From CAXMRP01 sp965216515 (lineage in GTDB: Bacteria > Pseudomonadota > Alphaproteobacteria > Rhizobiales > Afifellaceae): a stretch of 64,000 nucleotides of DNA. A program made the position numbers and the translations under genes. The notes under the pieces were generated by a model. The model had not been told where the DNA came from. It was given only the letters and a program-made list of their open reading frames with translations, and did not search any database. The DNA lies in contig OZ244173.1 of assembly GCA_965216515.1 (NCBI GenBank), positions 1,550,001 to 1,614,000 on the forward strand, read 5' to 3'. This document shows, piece by piece, positions 40,964-50,321 of the stretch. Each line of letters starts with the position of its first letter. The stretch's first letter is position 1.

Positions 40964-42448
40964 GTGGATCAGGTTCCGGACATCGTCATTGTCGGAAGCG
41001 GCATGGGCGGCGCGACGCTCGCGGCAGGACTGGCGCCGACCGGAGTAAGGATTGTCATTCTCGAACGCGGCCGTCAAATTCCCGATGATGCGCCGGCCCG
41101 CGACCCGAACCGCATCTACAAAAACAGCGCATTTCGATCCGACGAGACGTGGCTCGACGAGCACAACCGCCCCTTCGAACCGGGCAATTATTACAATGTC
41201 GGCGGAAACTCCAAGCTTTATGGCGCGGTCCTGATCCGCTACCGGGCCGAAGATTTTGACGAAATGGAGCATTTCGACGGCATCTCGCCGGCGTGGCCCT
41301 TCGGTTATTCCGAAATTGCGCCATGGTACACACGCGCCGAGAAGCTCTATCAGGTCAGAGGGGATGTCGATTCAGACCCGACAGAACCGCCACATTCCGG
41401 ACCCTATCCCTTTCCGCCGGTACCCGATGAGGATGCCGTTTCGGCGGTCCGAAAGCGTCTCGACAAGGTCGGCGTCACTTCCTTTTCCCTGCCGTTGGGC
41501 GTGGACATCGATCGCTGGCTCGCCGCCGGCCGGACCGGCTGGGACGGATATCCCGATATCCGTTGCGGCAAGATGGATGCGGAGACCTGCGGTATTGCCG
41601 CCGCCCTGAAGCACGCCAATGTCGAACTCGTGACCGGCGCACAGGTCACACGCCTGACCGTGGATCCCGGGACCAGGCGCATTGCCGGTGTCGTCTACCG
41701 CAAGGATGGCGAGGAGCACCGGCTGGCGCCGCGAATTGTCGCGGTCTGTGCCGGCGCGGTGCAATCGGCAGCATTGGTGCTACGGTCCGGCGTCGCAAAC
41801 GCGTCCGACCAGGTCGGACGCTGCTTCATGAATCACAATGCCAGCGCCATGATCGCGCTTGATCCACGTTTTCGCAATGACGCCGTTTATCAGAAGACGT
41901 TCGGAATCAACGACTGGTATCTCACACACGGCAAAGGCGGCAGACCTCTTGGAAATGTCCAGCTTCTTGGCCGCGTCACGCCGGAAATCCTGAAGATCCA
42001 GGTCCGGCACCTGCCGATGTTTGCGGCGCGCTGGATTTCCGGCCACGCAATCGATTTGTACGCCATTTCCGAAGATCTTCCCGATCCGGAAAGCAGAGTG
42101 GTTGTAAGCGGCGAGCATATTCAGTTGATTTGGCGCCGGTCGAATATGACCGCACACCGCAAACTGGTGGCAAAAACGAAAGAGATGTTCCGGGCGGCGG
42201 GATTCCCGGTCATCCTGTCGCGTCTGTTCGATGGACGGGTTCCCTCCCACCAGTGCGGGACCTTGCGGCTGGGCGACGATCCGACCCGTTCGGTGCTCGA
42301 TCAGGATTGCCGTTCGTGGGATCACCCAAATCTTTTCGTCACAGACGCCGGCGCGTTGCCGACATCGGCGGCGGTCAATCCGGCCTTGACCGTTGCCGCG
42401 CTTTCCTTGCGGGCTGCTGACACAATAAGACGAGAGCTCGGCGGATGA
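40964..42448 (+). CDS. GMC-family FAD oxidoreductase
   Basis: 494 residues from GTG at 40964, 3 bp after the ATPase stop. The N-terminal FAD-binding motif is DIVIVGSGMGGATLAAGLAP, followed by NVGGNSKLYGAVLIRYRAED, the second FAD region ALVLRSGVANASDQVGRCFM, and the C-terminal active-site region VTDAGALPTSAAVNPALTVA, with catalytic His in SHQCGTLR and Asn in VNPALT. GMC enzymes oxidise alcohols and sugars, and some bacterial members oxidise glycosides at C3. Position in a sugar operon supports a sugar or polyol substrate. Confidence 0.92.
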   Translation: MDQVPDIVIVGSGMGGATLAAGLAPTGVRIVILERGRQIPDDAPARDPNRIYKNSAFRSDETWLDEHNRPFEPGNYYNVGGNSKLYGAVLIRYRAEDFDEMEHFDGISPAWPFGYSEIAPWYTRAEKLYQVRGDVDSDPTEPPHSGPYPFPPVPDEDAVSAVRKRLDKVGVTSFSLPLGVDIDRWLAAGRTGWDGYPDIRCGKMDAETCGIAAALKHANVELVTGAQVTRLTVDPGTRRIAGVVYRKDGEEHRLAPRIVAVCAGAVQSAALVLRSGVANASDQVGRCFMNHNASAMIALDPRFRNDAVYQKTFGINDWYLTHGKGGRPLGNVQLLGRVTPEILKIQVRHLPMFAARWISGHAIDLYAISEDLPDPESRVVVSGEHIQLIWRRSNMTAHRKLVAKTKEMFRAAGFPVILSRLFDGRVPSHQCGTLRLGDDPTRSVLDQDCRSWDHPNLFVTDAGALPTSAAVNPALTVAALSLRAADTIRRELGG

Positions 42449-42787
42449 CGGACTGGTGCACCGAAGGCGGCATCCGGACGGGCGCGGCGATGATATCGGA
42501 ACGCTCTACTGCGCTCCGGCTCTCCGGTCCCGTACCGGCTGGCCGCCGGAATCGCCGAGAACCGGTCCGGGAGCCGATGCACACGCCGGGAATCGCGGCA
42601 CAAGCGCGGCAGAAACCGTCCATATCGACCGGATGCCGGCCCCGCCCCGCACCAGGATCGCCGACACGTATTCCACAGGCAATTGCCGGTACACCAAGAC
42701 CTGTCACCGCAAAACCGGCACCCGCCGAAGGGGATCCGGATTCCAAGCCGAGCCCCATATCCGCATGAAGTTCAACGGAGATTTCCC
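42449..42787. other. Intergenic stretch with no recognised gene
   Basis: 339 bases between the GMC gene and the small stress-type protein. Open frames are present on both strands without ribosome sites or family resemblance. No clear promoter or terminator was seen. Confidence 0.4.
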
Positions 42788-43123
42788 ATGATCCGCCATA
42801 TCGTCCTCATTCGGTTTCGCCCCGATATCAGCGAAGAAGAGGTCGCTGCCCTGTTTGGCGAGGTTCACGCGGTTCAATCCCGGCTTCCGGGAATTCGCAG
42901 CGTGACCTCCGGCCGAAGCGAAAGCCCGGAGAAAATCGAGCGGGGCTATATGCACGGGTTTGTTGTCGATTTCGACGATTGGGACGCCCTGGCCGCCTAT
43001 CAGGACTACCCCGCCCACAAGACGCTGGGAGCCCGGCTCGTGGCCAATGCGGTTGGGGGGCTCGACGGTATCCTGGTGTTTGATCTGCCGGTCTCCGAAT
43101 TCTCACCCGCTTCGCCGGTATGA
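42788..43123 (+). CDS. Dabb-family (stress-responsive alpha/beta barrel) protein
   Basis: 111 residues from the ATG at 42788. The Dabb ferredoxin-like fold is marked by MIRHIVLIRFRPDISEEEVA, IRSVTSGRSESPEK and YMHGFVVDFDDWDALAAYQD, then PAHKTLGARL. These small dimers bind or isomerise small organic molecules. It follows the sugar operon with a 339-bp gap and may be a separate unit. Confidence 0.9.
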   Translation: MIRHIVLIRFRPDISEEEVAALFGEVHAVQSRLPGIRSVTSGRSESPEKIERGYMHGFVVDFDDWDALAAYQDYPAHKTLGARLVANAVGGLDGILVFDLPVSEFSPASPV

Positions 43124-43241
43124 GATTAGCCGGCGCGACCCGCTACTCGCCCTGCCCTCCTGCCCAAGCACCTTCAGACCCGGCCGCCGTCATTACCGAT
43201 GCCCGGCGTGACGGAAATGTCGGCGCAACGCCGCCTTACGT

Positions 43242-43901
43242 CTACCATGGCAATTCGTATCCCTCCGCATGCCAAAAGTGGCCGCTGCCCGCCATGTCCA
43301 ACGCGTCGATGCGCTCAATCAGTCCCCTGGCGGATTCAGCCGGGGAAATGCCCCGGCCGCCGGTCATGCCGGTCGCAACCAGACCCGGATGGAGCAGAAT
43401 GACAGCGATTCCCCGGGGCTTGAACTGATGGCTCAGGTTCATGCCGATCTGATTGACCGCCGTCTTTGACGCCCGGTAGCCGTAATTGCCGCCGGATCCA
43501 TTGTCTTCGATGGAGCCGACCCTGCTGCTGACGATCGCAATCTTCGAGCCCTCCACCAGATTGTCGGCCAGCGCCTCGGTCACCCGAAGCGGTCCCAGCG
43601 TGTTGACGCGAAACTGTTCCAGCATCGCATCGTAATCGAGGTTACCGAACGTATCGCCTTTCAGAAGGCCGGCATTGTTTATCAGGACATCGATTTGTTG
43701 TCCGGCAAGCTCCGATTTCAGCCGGGCAACCGAATCCGCGTCGCCGATATCCGTGTTTTCGATGATGCGTACGCCCAGCGCCGACAGCTCCGAACTCTGG
43801 CTTCGGCAGACCGCGATGACATCCTCGCCGCGCGCTTTGAGCAGCTTGCACATTTCAAGGCCGATGCCCTTGTTGGCGCCGGTGATCAATATGGTTGGCA
43901 T
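43242..43901 (-). CDS. Short-chain dehydrogenase/reductase
   Basis: 219 residues. NAD(P)-binding TGANKGIGLEMCKLLKARGE, the structural NNAGLL, Ser in IAIVSSRVGSIED, and the catalytic YxxxK in YGYRASKTAVNQIG. Its C-terminal FWHAEGYELPW is usual for the carbonyl-reductase-like group. It is the only minus-strand gene between the two sugar operons, convergent with the Dabb gene. Confidence 0.93.
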   Translation of the reverse strand: MPTILITGANKGIGLEMCKLLKARGEDVIAVCRSQSSELSALGVRIIENTDIGDADSVARLKSELAGQQIDVLINNAGLLKGDTFGNLDYDAMLEQFRVNTLGPLRVTEALADNLVEGSKIAIVSSRVGSIEDNGSGGNYGYRASKTAVNQIGMNLSHQFKPRGIAVILLHPGLVATGMTGGRGISPAESARGLIERIDALDMAGSGHFWHAEGYELPW

Positions 43902-44119
43902 TAGCCCTCCCCCGAATTGAAATTGAACAGCAGCTCATCCGGTTTGCCGCTGCAAACGATCCCAGAGCACTAAGCCAAAATGACGGCCGGAAACACCGTC
44001 TTGTTCCTGCGCCGGATTCCCTTCCCGCATCGACGCCACGACATGCATGAAATAAAAGAAACTTTCAGTATTGTTGAAATTCGAAATTAACATTCAAATA
44101 GCCTTGGAGGACGGGACCG

Positions 44120-45040
44120 GTGAACCATCCATTCGATCCGATGCGGGCCCTTTCGGCACAAGCCATTTGCGGCAGCGGTGCATTCGCGTCGCTTGCACAG
44201 TGGGTCGTCAACAATCGGGAAACTGTGGCCGATATGCCGTTGGCCGATGTGGCCCGCGCCGCACAAGTCAGCGAGACGACGGTATTCCGCCTTGCCCGGC
44301 ATCTCGGTTTCTCCGGCTATCGCGAGATGCGCGTAAAGCTGGCTGAATTGCGCGGACTGGCCCGCGGCCGCAAGATCTCCGAGGAGTGGATCGGGCAGGG
44401 ACAGTCCGACCCCTACTTCGCGATCATAAACAACTCCATTAACGTCCACCTTGATACGCTTCGCACAACGGCGGATCTGACCGACCCCATCGCATTGCGG
44501 GCGGCGGTGCAGGCAATACAGCGTGCCCGTGTCATTCACATCTTCGGCTTCGGCAGTTCGACCGGGCCGGTTGTCGATCTGTATCAGCGGCTGATCCGGT
44601 TTGGGTATATCGCCAACAACTACGGCGACCCGCATGTTCTGACCGCCGTAATGGCGAACCCGCCCGACGGATCGCTGTTTTTCGGGATTTCGTTCTCCGG
44701 CCAGTCCAAGGATGCTGTGGATGCGCTCACATCGGCCAATCGGCTTGGTCTTCCCTCTGTTCTGATCACCAGTCACCCGGATTCCGCGGCCGGGCTGATC
44801 GCCGATATCGTCCTGCACTCCGCGCCGGCCGGCGCCGCTGGCGGCAGCGAAACCGTCGGCACCCGAATTTCGCAACTGACCATTATCGAGATGATCTGCA
44901 CCGGGCTCGCCCTGGAGCATCCCCGGAAAAACCAGTTCATCCGCAACGCCGCCGTTCTCGAACACGAGATCGAGAAGAAGCGGGTTGCGGGCACCGTGAC
45001 ACATCAACGTAGGCAACAGGACAAGCAGGCAGGTCGATGA
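44120..45040 (+). CDS. RpiR/MurR-family transcriptional regulator
   Basis: 306 residues from GTG at 44120, preceded by TTGGAGGACGGG. The N-terminal HTH_6 domain (MPLADVARAAQVSETTVFRL, ARHLGFSGYREMRVKLAELR) and the C-terminal SIS sugar-phosphate-binding domain (RVIHIFGFGSSTGPVVDLYQ, FFGISFSGQSKDAVDALTSA) are clear. It probably senses a sugar phosphate made by the FGGY kinase and controls the operon that it heads. Its stop overlaps the aldolase start. Confidence 0.93.
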   Translation: MNHPFDPMRALSAQAICGSGAFASLAQWVVNNRETVADMPLADVARAAQVSETTVFRLARHLGFSGYREMRVKLAELRGLARGRKISEEWIGQGQSDPYFAIINNSINVHLDTLRTTADLTDPIALRAAVQAIQRARVIHIFGFGSSTGPVVDLYQRLIRFGYIANNYGDPHVLTAVMANPPDGSLFFGISFSGQSKDAVDALTSANRLGLPSVLITSHPDSAAGLIADIVLHSAPAGAAGGSETVGTRISQLTIIEMICTGLALEHPRKNQFIRNAAVLEHEIEKKRVAGTVTHQRRQQDKQAGR

Positions 45041-45675
45041 CCACGTACGACGACAGTCATATCAAGGAAGAGATCGTTGAAGTCTGCAGGAAGATGGCGA
45101 CCAACCATCTGGTTGCAGGCACGGAGGGCAATGTCAGCGCGCGCGGCGATGGCGATACCGTCCTGATGACCCCCTCCAACTTCAACAAAGGCGACATCAC
45201 GTCCGAAATGCTGGTGCGCTTGTCATACGACGGAAAGGTCATTGAGGGTGACCTGAAGCCCACTTCGGAAAAGTGGATGCATCTGGAGATGTACAAGCAA
45301 CGGCCGAAATCCGGCGGTGTGGCCCACGGCCATCCGATTTTCTGCACCGCCTTTGCGGCAGCCGGCCGAGACCTGCCCCACAACATCCTTCCCGAACTCG
45401 TTGCGGTCATAGGCCAGATCGCCACGGTTCCCTACGGGCGGCCGTCATCGGCCAAACTGGCGCAGGCAATTGCGCCCTATGTCAGGCGACACAATGTCTT
45501 CCTGCTTGAGAACCACGGTGCGACAGCCGTCGGATCGAGCGTGCGGGATGCATTTCACAGACTGCAGGTCGCCGAGGCCTACGCGAAAACGATCTGGGCG
45601 GCGGAGACCTTGGGCGGCGTCAAGCCGCTGACAATGGCTCAGATCGCCGACCTGCCGCTGCCCTCGTTTGAATAA
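45037..45675 (+). CDS. Class II aldolase/adducin-family protein (fuculose-phosphate-aldolase type)
   Basis: 212 residues. The zinc site is seen as VAHGHPIFCTAFAAAG and LLENHGATAVGSS (three His). The nucleotide- or phosphate-binding N-terminus VAGTEGNVSARGDGDTVLMT and the acidic SEKWMHLEMYKQRP match FucA/AraD-type proteins. It would cleave or epimerise a sugar phosphate. Together with the downstream kinase and transporter, it forms a complete uptake, phosphorylation and cleavage route. Confidence 0.92.
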   Translation: MTTYDDSHIKEEIVEVCRKMATNHLVAGTEGNVSARGDGDTVLMTPSNFNKGDITSEMLVRLSYDGKVIEGDLKPTSEKWMHLEMYKQRPKSGGVAHGHPIFCTAFAAAGRDLPHNILPELVAVIGQIATVPYGRPSSAKLAQAIAPYVRRHNVFLLENHGATAVGSSVRDAFHRLQVAEAYAKTIWAAETLGGVKPLTMAQIADLPLPSFE

Positions 45676-45703
45676 CCAACCAGTCCAACCAAGGGAGAAT
45701 GCA

Positions 45704-46978
45704 ATGAAGAAGCTGCTACTTACGACCACGGCGCTGGCCCTTTCCGCCGCCCTGGTTTCAGCCGCCGGCGCCGAAGACAAGACGGTGACCTACCGTTCGT
45801 GGAGCCCGGTGATTCAGACATTGGAAAAGATGGTCGCATCAACGGAGGCGGAAGTTTCCGGCATCAAGGTGGATGTCAAGACGTTTAACTATGGCGAGTA
45901 TCTCGTCGACCTTCAGACCCGTGCAAACGCCGGCGATATGCCCGATCTGGTCGGCCTGGAACCCGGCGCGCTGACCCAACAATATCGCGATCATCTGGCG
46001 CCGGCCCAGACCTGCGCGGCCAGCACATGGGGCGATGACTGGCAATCCAAGTTCTTCCCGCTCGCCGTTGAACAGGCGCGCCTTGGCAACCCGGACGGAG
46101 ATGAAAACTTCTACGGCCTGCCGGTTCTGACGCAGACAATCAACCTTTGGTACACGGTGCCGGTCCTTGAGGATCTGGGCCTTTCGCCACCGACCACCTA
46201 CGATGAGTTGAAGGCACTGGCCGACGCCGCCAAAGCGGCCGGCTATGCCCCGATGATGATCGGTGCCGGTGACGGCTGGATCCGCCGCGATGTCTTCATG
46301 CAGCTTATCCACAATATCGCACCGGGGCTGATCTACAGGGCGGAAGCCGGCGAAGCGGCGTGGACGGACGACCCCTTTGTGGAAGCGATGCAGGTCTGGA
46401 AAAACATGTTTGACGACGGGATCTTCCAGGTGGGCGCGCTCGGCCTGTCCCATTATCCCGGTGCTGTGGAAGTGATCGAAAGCGGCCGGGCGGCAACCTT
46501 CCCGATGGGTGCCTGGTGGCAGCAGCAGGCGGCGGGCGACAATCCGACGCCACTGTCGGAGAACCTGTCCGGCTATGCCGCATTCAAGTTTCCCGATGTC
46601 ACCGGCAAAGGGGCTCCCGATGATTTTCTCGGCGGCATCGACGTCATGATTGGCATCTCCAAGGACGCCGACTATGACGCCGCATGCAAGGTCCTGACCG
46701 ACTGGATCGGGGGCGCCGGTGCCCAGGCATTGATTAACACGTTCAACGATTTGCCGGCCTTTGTTGGTCTGCGTCCTGAGAAATTCGGCAGCCCGAACCA
46801 GGAGGCGGTTTGGGACATGTTCACCAACGAGTGGCTGCCGACCGTCAAGTACGCCCGGCAACTGGCGTCGCCGGAAGTGAAGCAGGCGCTTGAAGACGCC
46901 CTGGCGGCAGTTGCAGCCGGTGACAAATCGCCGGAAGATGGCATGGCCATGGTGCAGGCGGCCCAGGACGCCAACTAG
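45704..46978 (+). CDS. Sugar ABC transporter, periplasmic substrate-binding protein
   Basis: 424 residues from the ATG at 45704 (AGGGAGAATGCA ahead). The signal peptide is MKKLLLTTTALALSAALVSA. The mature protein has VTYRSWSPVIQTLEKMVAS and GDMPDLVGLEPGALTQQYRD, and AATFPMGAWWQQQ in the ligand-binding part. It belongs to family-1 solute-binding proteins but is distinct from the one at 36740. A strong hairpin follows its stop. Confidence 0.93.
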   Translation: MKKLLLTTTALALSAALVSAAGAEDKTVTYRSWSPVIQTLEKMVASTEAEVSGIKVDVKTFNYGEYLVDLQTRANAGDMPDLVGLEPGALTQQYRDHLAPAQTCAASTWGDDWQSKFFPLAVEQARLGNPDGDENFYGLPVLTQTINLWYTVPVLEDLGLSPPTTYDELKALADAAKAAGYAPMMIGAGDGWIRRDVFMQLIHNIAPGLIYRAEAGEAAWTDDPFVEAMQVWKNMFDDGIFQVGALGLSHYPGAVEVIESGRAATFPMGAWWQQQAAGDNPTPLSENLSGYAAFKFPDVTGKGAPDDFLGGIDVMIGISKDADYDAACKVLTDWIGGAGAQALINTFNDLPAFVGLRPEKFGSPNQEAVWDMFTNEWLPTVKYARQLASPEVKQALEDALAAVAAGDKSPEDGMAMVQAAQDAN

Positions 46979-47007
46979 CACGATCGCCTCTGTCCGATGA
47001 ACAAACG

Positions 47008-47035
47008 GGTCGGCCGCGAGACATCGCGGCCGACC
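47008..47035 (+). terminator. 11-bp hairpin after the second binding-protein gene
   Basis: GGTCGGCCGCG, loop AGACAT, CGCGGCCGACC. The stem is perfect and GC-rich, with only a short T-run region afterwards. It sits in the binding-protein to permease gap, as in the other two transporter operons of this window. Confidence 0.7.
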
Positions 47036-47059
47036 GTCGATTTGAATTGACAAGAAAGC

Positions 47060-47953
47060 ATGCGGTTTCAGCCGAACAATTATCTTCAGGGATTTGTATT
47101 TCTGTCGCCGGCCCTCGCGATGTTTGGCGTCTTCGTGTTCTATCCGGCTTTCTACATTTTCTACGCTGCCCTGTTTGATTGGGACGGGATCAACGAAGCG
47201 ACCTTTGTCGGGCTCGGCAATTTCCACAAGATCATCACCTCTGACGATCCCTTCTGGCTGGCGATGCGGAATTCGCTCTACTGGGCGCCGTTGACCGTTG
47301 TTCCGCAGATGCTTCTCGGATTCCTGATCGCATTCCTGCTCGAGATTCGCACGCCCATCGTGCCGATCTTCCGCGCCCTGTTCTATCTTCCGGCGATCGT
47401 CTCGCCGGTTGTCATCGGCATTGTCTGGCAAAGGATCTACAATCCGTTCGGCGGGCTGTTGTCGGACATCGGCCACGCGACAGGACTGAAATTTCTCGCC
47501 TTTCCCTTTCTCGCCGACACGCAAACCGCGATCTTCGCGGTGATCGTAGTCAACATCTGGGAATGGATGGGATTTTCGATGCTGATGTACATCGCCGGAA
47601 TGAAGGGTATCTCGCGCGAGATACTCGATGCGGCGCGCGTTGACGGCATCTCCATTCGCCAGACGGCCATCCATGTCGCCTGGCCGATGTTGCGCCATGT
47701 GCACCTGACATTGATCCTTCTGGGTGTAATCGGAACGTTGCAGACATTTCCGCTGATCTTCATCATGACCAAAGGCGGGCCCAACCATGCGACCGAAATG
47801 CTGCCCAACTACATTTTCCAGCAGGGCTTCATCCTGCAGAACATGGGCTATGCATCCGCCCTGTCGGTCGTGCTTCTGCTGTTGTCGCTCGGTTTGAGCA
47901 TCTTCCAGGTCAAGGTGCTCGGCGCGCGGTTTTCGCTCGGCGGGCCGGCATGA
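47060..47953 (+). CDS. Sugar ABC transporter permease (MalF type)
   Basis: 297 residues. Helices include FVFLSPALAMFGVFVFYPAF and MLLGFLIAFLLEIRTPIVPI. The ATPase-docking EAA loop is EILDAARVDGISIRQTAIHV. The stop overlaps the start of the next permease (ATGA). Confidence 0.95.
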   Translation: MRFQPNNYLQGFVFLSPALAMFGVFVFYPAFYIFYAALFDWDGINEATFVGLGNFHKIITSDDPFWLAMRNSLYWAPLTVVPQMLLGFLIAFLLEIRTPIVPIFRALFYLPAIVSPVVIGIVWQRIYNPFGGLLSDIGHATGLKFLAFPFLADTQTAIFAVIVVNIWEWMGFSMLMYIAGMKGISREILDAARVDGISIRQTAIHVAWPMLRHVHLTLILLGVIGTLQTFPLIFIMTKGGPNHATEMLPNYIFQQGFILQNMGYASALSVVLLLLSLGLSIFQVKVLGARFSLGGPA

Positions 47954-48783
47954 TCCAGGTCAAACCCCTCGCCAGACATCTGGCGACCTTCTTCCTGTCG
48001 GCGCTGGCGTTGGTCTGGATCATACCGGTCGCGATGATGCTGGCGGTTGCGTTCACGCCGCCGGAAATGCGGGTCACCGGTTTCGGCGGTCTCGTCGTTC
48101 AGGACGTGAGTCTGCGCAACTTCCAGATCGTCTTTGCCGATGCCCCCATTCTGCGCCACCTGTTCAACAGTCTGGTGATTTCGCTGGCGTCGGTTGGCCT
48201 GGTGGTGCTGTTCGGCGCCATGGCCGCCTACGCCTTTGCCCGAATGCACATTCCCGGCAAGAACGCCTGGTTTTTTCTCCTGATCACCACGCTCATGCTG
48301 CCCGTGCCGACCTTGATTATTCCGCTGTTCCAGATCAACAAATCCCTGGGACTGCTGGATACATATCTGGGTCTGATCCTGCCCTATACCGCGCTCGGTC
48401 TGCCGTTTGCCATCATCGTCCTGCGCGGCTTCTTCGAGGCGCTGCCGCGGGAACTTGAAGAGGCCGCCCGCCTGGATGGTGTCTCCCGGTCGCGAATATT
48501 CTGGTTCATCGCCCTGCCCCTGAGCTGGCCGGCATTGACGGTCGTCGTGATCTTCCAGTTCATGACCAGCTTCAACGAGTTCGTGCTCGCGCTGGTCACC
48601 ATGGACACCGACACCCTGAAGCCGCTCAGCCTCGTGCCGCTCGTCTATAGCGGCCAGTTTTTCACGCAGCCCGGAGCCATGTTCGCGACGCTCACCCTCA
48701 TCACCATCCCCGTCGTTGTGGTTTATCTGGCCATGCAGCGGTTTATGATCAGCGGCCTGACAGCGGGTGCGGTCAAGGGATGA
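47950..48783 (+). CDS. Sugar ABC transporter permease (MalG type)
   Basis: 277 residues. Helices at FFLSALALVWIIPVAMMLAV and WFFLLITTLMLPVPTLIIPL. The EAA loop is ELEEAARLDGVSRSRIFWFI, and the C-terminus ISGLTAGAVKG is characteristic. It overlaps the kinase start by 4 bp. Confidence 0.95.
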   Translation: MIQVKPLARHLATFFLSALALVWIIPVAMMLAVAFTPPEMRVTGFGGLVVQDVSLRNFQIVFADAPILRHLFNSLVISLASVGLVVLFGAMAAYAFARMHIPGKNAWFFLLITTLMLPVPTLIIPLFQINKSLGLLDTYLGLILPYTALGLPFAIIVLRGFFEALPRELEEAARLDGVSRSRIFWFIALPLSWPALTVVVIFQFMTSFNEFVLALVTMDTDTLKPLSLVPLVYSGQFFTQPGAMFATLTLITIPVVVVYLAMQRFMISGLTAGAVKG

Positions 48784-50321
48784 GCCAAAGATCGACGGAC
48801 ATCGCGCTGCTCGGCCTCGATATCGGCACGACCAACTGCAAATTGACGTGTTATTCCGCCGACGGCCAAACAATCGCCGCCGCTTCCGCCGGATATGCGG
48901 TCGCCCGCGCCCGTCCCGGGTGGGCGGAACTTGATCCCGACGAAATTCTTGGCGCCGTGCAAACGGTATGCCGCCAGGTCGCGGAACGGCTTGCCCGCTA
49001 CGACCGGCTTGCCATGGCTATTTCCGCGCAAGGTGAGGCGTTTGTTCTCGTCGATGGCGATGGACAGGCCCTGGCGCCGGCGCCGGTCAGCATCGACATG
49101 CGCGGCATCGGGGCGATCGAGGAAATGCGGTCGAACGCGGCCGCACTGCAAGCGGCTCGGGCGGCAGGCCAGGAACTCAGTGCCCTGTCGAGCCTTGCCA
49201 AGCTCCTGTGGTTCCGGCGTCATTCCGCGGAGGTGCTTGAGCAAACAGACCAGGTCCTCTGCCTCGGTGAATTCGTTATGCGGCGCCTCGGTTTGGCGCC
49301 TGCGATGGATCATTCCATGGCGGCCAGGACAGGGCTTCTGAATGTCCACACATTGGCCTGGTCACCGGACCTTCTCCGGCTCGCCGATCTTCGGTCCGAT
49401 ATCTTCCCGCCGGTTGCCCCGTCCGGCCGGTATGTGGGCACGGTCGCACGCGAACGCATGGCCACACTCGGCCTGGACCGGTCGGTGGACATCTACACCG
49501 GCGGACACGATCAGGCCTGTGCGATGCTTGGCGCTGGTGTCGACGGAGCGTCCACCGCGCTTTATTCGGTGGGCACAACGGAGGCGATCGCGATTCCCAG
49601 CGCCGGGTATGTCGGCAACCTCGGCGACCTGCACATCGCCCCCTACCCCCACATCGTCGCCGGCGCATATGTCCTGCTCCTCGGCAGCCAGCACGGCGGG
49701 CGGGTTCTGCCGTGGCTGGCCGGCCTCCTCGGATGCGACAGCGCCGATATCCTGCCCGGAGACCTGCCGGCGGCACCGTCGGGATTGATATTGGTTCCCC
49801 ATCTGGCCGGCAGCGGCAGCGTGCTCGGCGATGAATCCGCCAAGGCCACCATCTACGGTCTGGACTACGAGACCACGCCGCAAACTCTGGTGCTCGCCGC
49901 GCTTGAGGGAATTACGATGGAACAGGCCCTCGGCCTCGACCGCCTGGCCGCACGCGGCGTTTCGCCGGCAGTGCTTCGGGCCGTAGGCGGCATCACCCGG
50001 TCCGACGTTTGGATGCAACTCAAAGCCGACATCACCGGTTTGCCGATCGACTGCGTGGAGGAACCCGACACCGCCTGTGCCGGCGCGGCGGTGCTGGCCG
50101 GGGCCGGCGCAGGTTTGTTCCCTTCGGCCACCGAAGCCGCCGGGCGGTTTGTTTCCGTTCGCCGCCGGTTCACCCCGCGTCCGGATTTGCGCCAGGCCTA
50201 TCGCCTGCAACGCGCGCTCTACGAGGAAATCTGCCAGGCGGCGAAGGGGTTTCAGCCGCTCCACGCACAACTTGAGCAAACGATCACCCATTCGGCCGGT
50301 GACAAACACGGAGCCCGATGA
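48780..50321 (+). CDS. FGGY-family carbohydrate kinase
   Basis: 513 residues. N-terminal ATP/phosphate motif LLGLDIGTTNCKLTCYSADG; central sugar-binding YTGGHDQACAMLGAGVDG; C-terminal adenosine motif VGGITRSDVWMQLKADITGL. It would phosphorylate the incoming sugar or polyol (xylulose-, fuculose- or erythritol-like). The clustering with a class II aldolase and an RpiR regulator strongly supports a pathway role. The stop overlaps the ATPase start. Confidence 0.93.
   Translation: MSQRSTDIALLGLDIGTTNCKLTCYSADGQTIAAASAGYAVARARPGWAELDPDEILGAVQTVCRQVAERLARYDRLAMAISAQGEAFVLVDGDGQALAPAPVSIDMRGIGAIEEMRSNAAALQAARAAGQELSALSSLAKLLWFRRHSAEVLEQTDQVLCLGEFVMRRLGLAPAMDHSMAARTGLLNVHTLAWSPDLLRLADLRSDIFPPVAPSGRYVGTVARERMATLGLDRSVDIYTGGHDQACAMLGAGVDGASTALYSVGTTEAIAIPSAGYVGNLGDLHIAPYPHIVAGAYVLLLGSQHGGRVLPWLAGLLGCDSADILPGDLPAAPSGLILVPHLAGSGSVLGDESAKATIYGLDYETTPQTLVLAALEGITMEQALGLDRLAARGVSPAVLRAVGGITRSDVWMQLKADITGLPIDCVEEPDTACAGAAVLAGAGAGLFPSATEAAGRFVSVRRRFTPRPDLRQAYRLQRALYEEICQAAKGFQPLHAQLEQTITHSAGDKHGAR

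Noticed and set aside
45839..47788. 649-residue minus-strand frame opposite the sugar-binding protein and permease
   Set aside because: Antisense to two clearly recognisable transporter genes, with no start signal or family match.
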